DNA from: Azolla caroliniana
Lineage: Eukaryota; Polypodiophyta
Assembly: GCA_043228905.1 (NCBI GenBank)
Contig: JBHGNT010000015.1
Span: 15,562,001-15,626,000, forward strand
Length of the DNA stretch: 64,000 nt
Reading direction: 5' to 3'
Part shown: piece after piece, positions 30,831 through 40,905 of the stretch
Position numbering within the stretch: the first letter of the stretch is position 1
Layout: each line of letters starts with the position of its first letter
The notes under the pieces: model-generated
Databases searched by the model: none
Told to the model about the DNA's origin: nothing
Seen by the model: only the letters and a program-made list of their open reading frames with translations
Program-made: the position numbers and the translations under genes

Positions 30831-32420
30831 AGTCTCGCAGCAGTCGCCGAAGCCAGATGGCTTCACAAGTGGCAACGGTAGCGGCCCGGTACTCAGCCTC
30901 AGTGCTTGACAAAGCCACTATGGGCTGCTTCTTGCTGCTCCACGCAACGGCCGCGCTACCTATGGAAAACATGTCTCCGGAAGTGGAGCGGCGATCAGAC
31001 GTATCGCCAGCCCAGTCAGCATCGGTGTAACCGACAAGCTCTTCGGGTATACCTCGCCGGTATAGCAGTCCCCGGTCCTTAGTGCCGCTGACATACTGTA
31101 ATATTCTTTGTGCGCACTGAAGGTGCTCCACGGTCGGCTTCTGCATGAACTAACTTACCATGCCGACCGGATAGCTGATGTCGGGTCGGGTGATGGTTAA
31201 GTAGATCACGCTTCCGATAACCTGTCGGAACCGTTTCTCATTGCAGGCCGGTCCGGAGTTGGGACGAAGCTTCTGGTTCCAATCCAGGGGTGTGGAGACA
31301 GGTCGGCAATCCGACATGCCGAACTTATACAACATATTCAACACGTAATGTCGTTGTGAGAGCAATATGTCGTCGGGGGTCCGGATCACTTCGATCCCAA
31401 GAAAATAATGGAGGTTCCCCAGGTCCTTCATTTCGAATGCGTCCGACAACTGGGACTTGACGCGGTTGATTTCGGGAAGACTCGGTCCAGTGATGACTAA
31501 ATCATCCACATACAAGAGTATACATACCGGACCGTCAGAGCTTTGCCGGATGAACAACGAAGAGTCCGACTTAGAGACAGCAAACCCCAGCTTACGCAAC
31601 CAGTGCGTGATCTTCGCGTTCCAGGCTCGGGGGGCTTGCTTCAAGCCGTAAAGCGACTTCTTCAGTCGGCATACCGCCGACTTGTTCATCTCCGAGTGAA
31701 ATCCGGGGGGCTGAGTCATAAAGACTTCTTCTTCAAGCTCTCCTTGAAGGAAGGCGTTCTTCACATCCATCTAGTGAAGATGCCACCCCCTTGCCGCAGC
31801 AACCGCCAGTACCACACAAACTGTCGTCATCTTTGCCACAGGAGCGAAGGTCTCATCGTAGTCGATTCCGTGGGTCTGCGCGTATCCCTTCGCCACTAAC
31901 CGGGCTTTGTACCAGTTAACAGAACCGTCGGCGTTGTACTTGACCTTGTACACACACTTGCATCCAATCGGTTTACAGTGACGGGGAGGATCAACTAGGT
32001 CCCAAGTTTCGTTGGCATCGAGTGCCCGCATTTCTTCGTCCATAGCGGCACGCCAATTTGCGTCCTTTGCCGCTTCTGCGTAGCTCTCCGGCTCGCGCAC
32101 TTCTGTCACCTTAGTCATGTACGCATAATGATGCGCCATGTATTCATTGTACCCGTACCGCACGACGGGATCCTTCTGACGGGTTGATCGGCGCAACGCA
32201 CCGTCACCTGAATTGAGGCCCTTCTTGGCCATTTCGGTCTTCGTTGCAGAAGATCTGCCTTTCTCCTTTCCAGAGTCGGATACGCACCGATCCGACTCAT
32301 CGTTGCTGGTTTCGAATTCCGGCATCTTCCTCTTCCCTTTCTCTTTGCGCGTGAACCGTTTCCTCGGTTCCTTGCGCGGGGAGAGCACGGCAGAGTCTCC
32401 ACCACTTGCCGTCTCTTCAT
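30831..32420 (-). pseudogene. Copia C reverse transcriptase and truncated RNase H
   Basis: Motifs from the upstream side are [80 protein letters not shown] and YFLGIEVI. RNase H follows with GYTDADWAGD and LSSTEAEYRAA, then LRRLLRDLQIDFGS and an abrupt switch to the charged tail. The last RNase H landmarks found in B (IYCDNMS, KHIE, DIFTKP) are missing, so roughly 400 bp are deleted near 30825. Single stops near 31771 and 31149 also interrupt the frame. Confidence 0.9.
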
Positions 32421-33910
32421 CCGACTAGTCCAACCGACTCAGTCGCTCGTTCGGTCCACTCAACCGTAACGATTCCGAACTCTCATCTTGAGTCCCTGCA
32501 TCATCATCCTCTGCCAGGGCTAATTCAGGCTCACTGGCCTGATCTTCCGGCATTGGGTCGGGATCGGAAGTCGGAGTCGGTACGGAGTACCAAGAAGCCG
32601 ATTCATCGAACTCGACATCCCGGCTAACTCGGACTTCCTTCGTCCGGGGGTTATAGCACTTATATCCCTTTTGCTCTTGAGCATAGCCAACTAGGATTCA
32701 TTTTTCCGATTTTGCATCCAGCTTTCTCCGCTTCTGATCCGGCACATGCATGTACGCTATGCTGCCGAATATCCGAAGGTGTCTTAAGTTCGGCTTGCGC
32801 CCGAAATACAGCTCATGAGCTGACACCTTGTCACCAATGCGGTTTTGTATGTAGACAGCCATCTGGACCGCCTCCGCCCAGTAGAACCGGGGCATGCTCT
32901 TCTCCTCCAGCATTGTCCTTGCCGCTTCGACGAGTGTCCGGTTCTTCCTTTCGGCCACACCATTTTGCTCCGGTGTGTATCTGCAGCTGAACTCTCATCG
33001 AATTCCCTTTTGCTGCAGATAACTAGTCAATTGGCCGGAAAAATATTCCTTTCCGCCATCCGACCGAAGGCATTTGATCTTCCTCTCCGATTCCCGTTCC
33101 ACCATCTTCTAGAGGCTCCGGAAACAGTCGAAGACTTCGCTCTTCCGCTCAATGAGGTAGATCCAAGTATGTCGAGTATAGTCGTCGATGAAGGAGACGA
33201 AGTACCGACTCCCGCCAAGGCTTACACTTTGTGCCGGTCCCCACACATCCGAATGGATGAGATCGAGCTTGTTACGGCTCCGGTTCCGTTCGGTGGGGAA
33301 TGGAAGCCGGTGTTGCTTCCCAAGTTGGCAGGCTTCACAAATTTCGGCTCTCCGGCCGCTGAACTTCGGCAAACCGAAAACGACTTGTTTCGTTTGCAGA
33401 TCTTGAAGCCTCTGGTAGTTGACGTGGCCTATCCGCTTGTGCCACAGGTCGATGTCCGACTCGACCTTCTGTCATTTCGCGAACAGAGCGGTGCCAACGT
33501 CATTGGTGTTGAGGATAAACATCCTCCCGTCTCTACGCCCTTGCGCAATGACTTCGCCCTCATCCTCAATGAAGCACCCGAGGTGCGTAAACCGCACCTG
33601 CATCCCCTGGTCGACAATCTGACCGACGGACACCAGGTTCTTCGTGATCGTCGGAACGTGTAATACGTTCATCAGCTTCCCTTTCTGTTCGACGTGGCTT
33701 AGAGGGACTTCTCCAACGTGCACGATTGAGTGTGGAGTGTCGTCTCCGGTTTCGACTACTCCTGGTTGATCCGGTTTCTCCAGAAAGGAGAACCACTCTT
33801 TGTGGCTCGTCATGTGGTTCGATGCGCCGGAATCAACATACCACACTTCCTCCGTTTTGGAAGTGGTCTTCTTCATTGAGTTTGCCTTGTGATTCATCAC
33901 CAAGGCTGGC
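32421..33910 (-). pseudogene. Copia C protease and integrase
   Basis: The protease WYVDSGASNHM lies at about 33812-33844. The integrase zinc finger is marked by EICEACQLGKQHR (about 33300-33340). Core landmarks are VSFIDDYTRHTWIYLIERKS and GVAERKNRTLVEAARTMLEE, the latter with the catalytic Glu. Linker sequence with KPNLRHLRIFGSIAYMHVPD follows. Stops and frameshifts near 33110, 32965, 32697 and 32428 break it. Confidence 0.88.
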
Positions 33911-34860
33911 CCCTTACCGGCCTTTCCGGTTCCGGATCCTCCTGATCCGTTTGCGTAGTGTGAGTTTTGCCGGCCATCCTTACCGGTCTTGCCGGATCCG
34001 GATTTGTCCGAATCGGTACGCTTTCTCCAGCACTCACTTTCCCTGTGGCCTTTTTTGCCACAGTACCAGCATTCCGTAGCGGATTTGTCTTGCCGGCCTC
34101 CGGCACCGCCTTGACTCCCCCTGCTTCTGGAAGTCCCGAAACTGCTGTCGGCACACTCATAGTGCCTCCGTTCCTGCTCTTGCCGGCCGCCTCCATTGCG
34201 TGCCTACCCTCCTCTTCCACCACGCCCACGGAACCGATCCGTTCCCGTGTACAACATTCGGTTGTCTGGGGATGCACTGGTAGATGCACCGGCGTGGTTC
34301 TCCTCTACAAGGAGCATCGACTGTAAGTCGAAGAATGAGGGGGTATTCTCCCTTGTACACACCGCAGTCCGGAACGCTCCGAACTTGGACGCCAGGCCTC
34401 CGAGACATACCTGCACCATCTCGTCTTCCTCTAGGGTAACATTGATAGAGGCGAGCGAGTCGCAGATCTCCTTTATCCGGCCCGTGTAGTCTGCCACGGA
34501 CATGTTCTTCTGTCGAACATTGCTCAACTCCTGTTTGAGTTGCAGCTTCCGGGCAGTGGTGCTTGCGGCAAAAACCTTTTTTAGGTTCCCCCAAGCATCC
34601 TTCAGTGTCTTGGCGTCACGGATGTGGCTGAGCAGCTGATCGCCGACACTGGACGCGAAGCAGTACATCACCCTACTTGCCGCCTGTTCTCATACCGGGA
34701 AGTCCTTGTGTGCCGAGTCGGGCGCCGCATCATTCGCTCCTTCGACATAACTCCAGTACCCATGTCCAAGCAGGTACTGTTGCATCTTGTAAGACCAGGA
34801 TGCGTAGTTGCTCCTGTCGAGCTTCTCCACCAGGAGCGACGTAGCCATGCCTCTATCCAT
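33911..34860 (-). pseudogene. Copia C gag
   Basis: It starts with ATG at 34860 (MDRGMATSLL), matching the start chosen for copia B. The capsid motif YASWSYKMQQYLLGHGYW is present. A stop near 34690 and a frameshift near 34200 break it. The knuckle CWYCGKKGHRESECW (about 34030-34075) keeps all four zinc ligands, unlike copia B. Confidence 0.88.
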
Positions 34861-34942
34861 GTCTTCTACTGTGTCTGTTTTCGACCTGTTAGGGTTTTCT
34901 TCTCAAGAGTAAATGTCTGTAGCAGAGGTTCTCAACCCTCGC

Positions 34943-34954
34943 GCTCTGATACCA
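34943..34954 (-). promoter_or_regulatory. Copia C primer-binding site
   Basis: The plus strand reads GCTCTGATACCA next to the 5' LTR, giving TGGTATCAGAGC on the element strand, complementary to initiator methionine tRNA. Confidence 0.95.
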
Positions 34955-34972
34955 TGTAAACGTAAGAGAACA

Positions 34973-35011
<39 letters not shown>

Positions 35012-35343
35012 GCAGAACGCAATTTCCAAAATTATATGAAAACTCTGTACTACACACTGTGCTAAGTAACACTATTTATACAAGTCCTCTTGGGACTGAC
35101 AGAAGTACCATGTACTTCAATGCTCACACGAGCATCTGACACTTACTACGAGACTATAGATACCTAGTAGTCTATCCTATTCTAGGCTTCCGATTGGACT
35201 GCCGGTTACGGATTGCACCCGGCCTCCACTGCTTGCCGGTTCGGTTGCTCACCGTCATACTGAACCGTTTCGCCCGATCCGTCTCGCTTACCGGCTCCGG
35301 CTTATTCAGCCGATCCGGCTCCGGTTGAGCTTGCCGCTCAATA
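34955..35343 (-). repeat. Copia C 5' LTR
   Basis: The plus strand runs from TGTAAACGTAAGAG to CTCAATA; the terminal CAACA has become CAATA by one change. A GA microsatellite at 34977-35003 lies inside it and is longer than in the 3' LTR. Confidence 0.9.
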
Positions 35344-35348
35344 GATAT

Positions 35349-36600
35349 AATGCTTGGTGTTAGGTTGGTTATTGAATTTTATAATGTTTTCTATGAGAGA
35401 GAGAGATAGACAGACAGAGAGAAGAGAGAAAAAAAAAGCAAGAGGAGAGAGGGGAAGAACAAGAAGTGAATTTTTTTGTTGTTGTTGTGCTCTCTATCGA
35501 TAACGGAATTTGGTGCAAAGATAAGCTTTGGAAAGCCCTCGGCTAGAGCTTCATAATGAGATATAGCAAGTTAAATTTGGTGGCTTGTACGAGAAACAAC
35601 AATAGAAATAAGAAATCTTGTGTTGTCAGCGTCCACATACTCAACACACATTGTGGGTCTTCTATTGTGCTCATCATCTTTGACAATCGAGTGAGTTCCG
35701 GTTTTCTCTCTTGTTCGTGGAAAATTGTTTTTATCCTAGATCGATATCACATCAAGAATAATGGATATAAACATGAATTCCTCACATATTGTGGGGGACA
35801 TCAATATGGAAACAATTGATCCAAAAAAGACTAATGTGATGGTTGAATGTAATCGTGAAAGGCAAGACATTGGAAGCTCTTAAGGGTATTGAGGAAATTA
35901 ATGAGAAAAAATTGACATATACCGAAGTAATACATGTAAATGAGGTTGACAAGGATCAATGTAATTGGGATAATTTATGGGGAATTGCCAATACCTTGTT
36001 GTCTAATATTGTGGAAGAAAACGAAAATGTAGCGAAAGAATGCATCGATGAGGATGTGCATGATGTGGAAGTTGATGCTAAGGTAGTGTTGCAATCATTT
36101 GATGTATTCTATGATCATGTGCTTATATTATTTTTTACCAATGTCGAGAGGATTTTCGGCAACATTGAGAAAATCAAGCGGAGCGGGCAAGAACGGCGAA
36201 GTGCAATAACTGCACATGTACACTAGCGAAAATGTTAATAAGAATAAAAGGAAAATGTAAGGATGCTAATGTACAAAGGAATTAGTAAAGAAATAAATGT
36301 GATGTGTACATTCGGTCCATAGGCACACATAGAAGTGAGGGTGTTTAATGTACCTCATCAATCACTCCAAGAATTGAGGCAGTCAAATATCTCCTCTGAA
36401 AAAGAGGAATATTGGACTGACTTTGTAAAGTACCTCTCCTCCTTGGGTTATAAAACGGAGGAAGAGTCTCTTGTAAAGGGGTTCCCCGTTTTTGAGTTTG
36501 CTCCCGATTTGTTTTGGTCCTCATTTTTTCTATTAGGGATTGAGGTTCCGTTTTGGGTTTTAGGGTTTAGTTCTACTCGAGCTCTTATACTCTAAGGCCG
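35349..36600 (+). other. Region with unassigned short open frames
   Basis: It follows copia C and may begin with the leader of copia A. GA-rich sequence lies at 35393-35445. A 127-codon plus frame at 35843-36226 (acidic, with EEINEKKLTYTEVIHVNEVD and a C-terminal basic end) and an 86-codon frame at 36335-36595 (SNISSEKEEYWTDFVKYLSS, then a hydrophobic end) have no match I know. Neither has a convincing promoter or neighbouring exon, and neither is called as a gene. Confidence 0.35.
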
Positions 36601-36851
36601 GTTTCTGTTGTGTCGTCTGCACAAGGCCACCACTCACAATGGGGAGCACCGTGAGCTCTCCGACTAGAGGCTTGCCTACAAAAACTTCTTGTATCTAGTC
36701 TATTTGGTCCGCTCGAAGCCGGCGATGTAATCGGTTTCTCATATACATATACTCTTAGTTGTACATTAAGTGTCGTTATGTGTCAGACATTCTTTCTTCT
36801 TCTTCTTTTTCTAGTTTCTGTGAACGAGGTGTGTGTGAGTATGTGTGTGCG

Positions 36852-36883
<32 letters not shown>

Positions 36884-36904
36884 TTGTCATGCAGCCTCGT
36901 AGTG
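36601..36904. other. Gene-free stretch ending in a (CT)n microsatellite
   Basis: No gene recognised. A CT dinucleotide run at about 36851-36880 lies some 25 bases before the rRNA-derived sequence. Confidence 0.45.
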
Positions 36905-38466
36905 CAAATTGTAGTCTGGAGAGGCGTCCTCTACGATGGACCGAGCCCAAGTCCCCTGGAAAGGGACATCAGAGAGGGTGAGGGCCCCGTTGAGCTCAGA
37001 CCCTGTCTCTCCATGACACACCGTCGACGAGTCGGGTTGTTTGGGAATGCAACCCTAAGTGGGTGGTAAATTCCATCCAAGGCTAAATACGGGCAAGAGA
37101 CCAATAGCGAACAAGTACCACGAGGAAAAGATGAAAAGGATTTTGAAAAGAGAGCTAAAAAGTGCTTGAAATTGCAGGGAGGGAAGCGAATGGAGGCCGC
37201 GGGTGTGCCCGGTTGGATACAGAACGGTGTGAGTTGGTCCGCCACTCGACACAGGGCGTTGGTCAGCGTGGGCTGGCACAATGGGACAAGAATGAGCTTT
37301 TGTTGGCTCGTCAGTGCTGTCGTGCCGGCCGAGGAACGAAGCATGCACCGTTAGGCGGGCTATATGCACTTGCATGCTCGGGAAACTGGCGCTCTGGGCT
37401 TTCCGTCCAACCTATCTTGAAAAACGGACCAAGGATTCTAACATGTATGGAAGCCGGTGGGTGGCAAACCCACGGAGGCGCAAGTAATCTGAGAGGTGGG
37501 ATCCCCCTTGTGGGGTGCACCATCGACCAACCATGTCTTCTGTGAAAGGTTTGAGTGGGAGCGTAACTGATGGGACCTGAAAGATGGTGAACTATGCCTG
37601 AGTAGGGTTAAGCTAGAGGAAAACTCTGGTGGAGGCTTGTAGCGATACTGACGTGAAAATCATTCGTCAGACTTGGGTATAGGAGCAAAAGACTAATCGA
37701 AACCATCTAGTAGTTGGTTCCCTCCGAAGTTTCCCTCAAGATAGCTAGACCTCTTCACAATTTTATCAGGTAAAGTGAATGATTAGAGGCATCGGTGGGG
37801 AAACACACTCAACCTATTCTCAAACTTTAAATAGGTAGGCAGCCGAGGTTGCTCTGTTGAACCTCGGTGTGGAATGTGAGCTCCAAATGGGCAATTTTCA
37901 GTAACCAAAATTGGTGATGTGGGATGAACCAAAAGTTGGGTTACGGTGCCAAACTGCGCACTAACCTAGATCCCACAAAGGTTGTTGATTAATTAAGACA
38001 ACAGGACGGTGATCATGGAAGTCAAAATCCGCGAAGGAGTATGTAACAACTCACCTATTGAATCAACTAGCCCCGAAAATGGATGGTGCTTAAGCACACG
38101 ACCTATACCCGGCCATCGGGGCGAGTGCGAGGCCTTGATGATTAGGAGGGCATGGGCGTCATGGTGCAACTCTGGGTGTGAGCCTGAGTGAAACGGTCTC
38201 CAGTGCAGATCTTGGTGGTAGCAGCAAATACTCAAATGAGAACTTTGGAGACCGAAATGGAGAAAGGTTCCATGTGAACAACAATTGGACATGGGTTAGT
38301 CAATCCTAAGAGATGGGGAAATCTTGTGTCAAGGGCGCAATACGCGTCATGCATCAAACGGGAATCGGGTTAATAATCCCGAACCGGGACATGGCGGTGG
38401 ATGGCAACGTGACTGAATCTGGAGATGTCGGCGGGGGCCCCAGGAAGAGTTCTCTTTTCTTTTTAA
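36905..38466 (+). pseudogene. 25S rRNA pseudogene (5' third to half)
   Basis: Long blocks match plant 25S rRNA as I know it: AATTGTAGTCTGGAG near the start, GAGTCGGGTTGTTTGGGAAT at about 37029, GGTGAACTATGCCTGAG at about 37588, AACTCACCTATTGAATCAAC at about 38045, CAGATCTTGGTGGTAG at about 38205 and GATGTCGGCGGGGGCCCCAG at about 38424. The order is colinear from roughly base 110 to about 1700 of the mature rRNA. Scattered transitions, a shrunken variable domain near 37320-37420 and the missing 3' part show a dead copy outside the rDNA array. Frames seen across it are accidental. Confidence 0.93.
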
Positions 38467-38873
38467 CTACACATGTTGCACCTAACTACAAAACCATATT
38501 CTTTGCGGAATGGGGAAACTGTACACATCGATACATGTTAGAGCCCATCCCATTATCTGCCATTCGAACCATTGCTTCCATGCGACTTAGCTCACATGCA
38601 TTGCAATGTGAGACAGGGCATTGGGGCACAAGTGATGAGTGTTGTCGGCTATGCACACTTTGCCCTAAACAAGTTCATGAATCTGACCATGACACTTTGA
38701 TACAATGCTCTGCCTTTGATCATATTCGACCATGCTTTCCACATCTCTTCAATCGAGCCCAATCCTTGCATGAATTTCTCTCACAACCACAATGTGCACT
38801 CTCGATTGCAACATTCATTGGTAAAGTTCTTGAACATCGAGAGTCACTACTCACTTTCACACATATCACGTGA
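38467..38873 (+). pseudogene. LINE ORF2 C-terminal zinc-binding fragment
   Basis: The frame directly after the rRNA sequence reads AIRTIASMRLSSHALQCETG, then CRLCTLCPKQ, then SDHDTLIQCSAFDHIR, and ends LEHRESLLT with a stop at 38871. The Cys-x2-Cys...His...Cys layout is that of the C-terminal domain of LINE ORF2 proteins. About 65 bases of A/T-rich 3' sequence and a (CT)n run (about 38933-38955) follow. Nothing of the RT precedes it, so it is a 5'-truncated LINE end fused to rRNA. Confidence 0.7.
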
Positions 38874-38987
38874 AATGTAATCTTTTTGGTCTCATAGGTC
38901 ATATTTGACCTCCAAAGACGATAATATATATTCTCTCTCTCTCTCTCTCTCTCAATCAGTTGCCTCCGGCATGAATTAGGAAATTCT

Positions 38988-39188
38988 TTGGCTAGTGTCT
39001 TAGTCAGGGTGATCGATACCGGTGAAGCTCAGTCCTTCCGTACCCGTTTCTCCCTGGTCCAAGACCCCGGTGGTCCCGTCCCTATCCGACACATACCCAC
39101 GGATTACCCCGATACTGGGAAACTTACATACATTAATTGGATTAAACAATGGTTGAACACAATCGTGTCACCAAATTGTGTTGAAAAT
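38988..39188 (+). other. Short unassigned open frame next to a solo LTR
   Basis: The frame contains RFSLVQDPGGPVPIRHIPTD and is preceded by no clear signal. Its last codons lie in the adjacent LTR, so it cannot be an intact gene. I do not recognise the family. Confidence 0.25.
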
Positions 39189-39636
39189 TGTTACCGATTA
39201 GGAACACGGTCTACGGTCAGTCCTTCGACCTAGACCTCCAAGTGACTGTGTGACAACGAACGGTAGTGTCTATGCGTAATACGTAGGGGAATGTTCCCCG
39301 TAACCTAGCAGTGTATAAGGGAGACGGCTACAACCGAGCTCCTTAACAGTGGCTACACACTCACCGTTGCTTACTTCTACACTCTTAGGTTTTACAAACA
39401 CACAGTAGATTAGTCATAGCTATACACAGATATCAGAGAAGATAGAATTCTATTACGATATGCTTCTTTACGTTCCAAAATTACACGCTATCTCTATCAG
39501 AGGTTTTCTGCCCTTTATATACGCAGGGTCTTTTAGCCGTTCACGCTTCTTGCGTGAACCATTACATGCGTTACAATCTTATATTATTCCTGATTCATGT
39601 GCTCTTGTCCGTCGGTTACTATTCCGGTGGACAACA
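39189..39636 (-). mobile_element. Solo LTR with target duplication AAAAT
   Basis: The plus strand runs from TGTTACCGATTAGG to GTGGACAACA, bounded by AAAAT at 39184-39188 and 39637-39641. The minus strand holds GTATATAAAGGG (from about 39512-39524), a good TATA box that sets orientation. No internal element sequence remains, so it is a 448-bp solo LTR. Its family is unlike the other LTRs of the window. Confidence 0.88.
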
Positions 39637-39641
39637 AAAAT

Positions 39642-40002
39642 ATATATGCATGACCACAAGGGTTTTATGATGTAGTATTTTGTTCACCGGAACATCGAAG
39701 TGCATTGTTGGCTAAAGTTATGGCCACTTTTACAAGAGTTGATGAGTCAAATGGGTAAAGTGTTGATATCTCCACATGCAAATGCTACAAATAAGTGCAG
39801 ATTTTGTGTGTTATAGGATACAAGTCATAAGAGGCCAGGATGGGTGCATATGAACACAACTGTATGATAGGCGGCATATAATTCAAAAGAACCATCGGTA
39901 TCAGTACCGATGCCGTACATGGTACTATTATGTATGTATGTACGTTAGGATACGCATCAGAGTAAAATGACGTAGCTTCGCCACTATCTAGTTGGATTTC
40001 CA
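39642..40002. other. Gene-free stretch
   Basis: No coding, RNA or repeat signal recognised. Confidence 0.4.
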
Positions 40003-40905
40003 TTGAAACATTACCAAATTAGATTTTCCGCACCTATTTCCTTTAGAACTGCGGAAAGACTTTGTTTTAGATTTGCATGTCATTGTTTTGGATGTGGTGA
40101 ATGGGGTCACTTTATGGCAGAATGGGATGTATTATGTGCAGTTGAGCATAAGTGTCATGAGTTAGTAGGATCCACAATTCATTTGCATGGATATTCATCA
40201 TTTTATGCAATTGTGGTATTAATTGTGAGGGATAAATATTATCCTCAAGTGGTGCACAATGATCCTTATGGTCGGTTTTTGGTTCTATAAATCACCATTT
40301 GTGGCAAGGTTGTGTGGGTGGTTGGGATTTACGCCCCTAACCAAACCAGCCAACATATTGCATTATGGGGTTCACTCCTTCAAACCGTATGTGTGGGTTG
40401 TCCAAGATTACTTATGGGTGATTTTTAACATGTGTGTTGATGCAACTTGCTTGGGATTCATTGGCTATGGTAGTTCTAAAGTTGGATGTCTGGACATGGT
40501 TGCATGGGAATGATCCAGGTTTTACCTACCAATCCGCTCAACATAGACAAACATGGAGTCGGTTAGATAGAATGTATGTGATGCACGATGCTTCTTTTTT
40601 ACCTACATCACTTCGTATGACAACTCTACAAGATGTGGGAACTTCATATCACTTTCATATTTGTTTGGAGGTTTGTAATCATGCAATTGACATGTATAAA
40701 TCCTTACTTGGAAAGGCTCCATTACGCTTTAACTCTTCTCCTTTGCTTCAACCTCATTTTGATTCTCTCATGGAGCAAATTTTGGTAGATTTTTCGCAAC
40801 AAATGAATCTTAAAGGAGTTAAAGCATGGGATATCATGTTACGAAACGTTAAGATCATTCATTGTATGTATAGAGTAACTAATACTCAACGAAGATGAGG
40901 TCTTC
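40003..40905 (+). pseudogene. LINE copy 1: ORF1 knuckle remnant and endonuclease
   Basis: CFGCGEWGHFMAEWD (about 40084-40128) resembles a CCHC knuckle whose last Cys is now Trp. Endonuclease landmarks follow: HNDPYGRFLV (about 40255), IYAPNQTSQHI in a shifted frame (about 40330) and LLMGDF (about 40410). Then comes WSRLDRMYVMHD (about 40555), the motif before the final catalytic His region, and ICLEVCNH. The remainder is the linker to RT (APLRFNSSPLLQPHFDSLME). Frameshifts near 40285, 40430 and 40650 make it non-functional. Confidence 0.8.

Larger units (their letters stand above)
29947..35343 (-). mobile_element. Copia C: near-complete Ty1/copia element, TSD GATAT
   Basis: The LTRs are 29947-30345 (3') and 34955-35343 (5'), flanked by GATAT at 29942-29946 and 35344-35348. 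A primer-binding site and purine tract adjoin them. The protein sequence is close to copia B throughout, so the two are one family inserted head to head. Few substitutions separate the LTRs, apart from a 22-bp indel near their start. Coding damage is milder than in B. This suggests C is the youngest of the nested copia insertions. RNase H is internally deleted. Confidence 0.95.
20880..35600 (-). mobile_element. Copia A: old Ty1/copia element, host of three later insertions
   Basis: Minus-strand fragments follow the Ty1/copia order when read leftwards: gag start (about 29.9 kb), zinc knuckle (29.1), integrase (28.7), the end of the integrase core (22.8), RT start (22.4), RT active site (21.2). 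They are separated by a 736-bp TIR element, by copia B and by copia C, each flanked by its own target duplication. The outer ends and LTRs of A were not found, so both boundaries are approximate. Stops are frequent, which makes it the oldest layer. Confidence 0.75.

Noticed and set aside
36905-38466. Several frames of 60-140 codons and the thought of a working rRNA gene
   Set aside because: The frames are accidental in rRNA-derived sequence. The rRNA copy lacks its start, its 3' half and parts of variable domains, so it is not a working gene.
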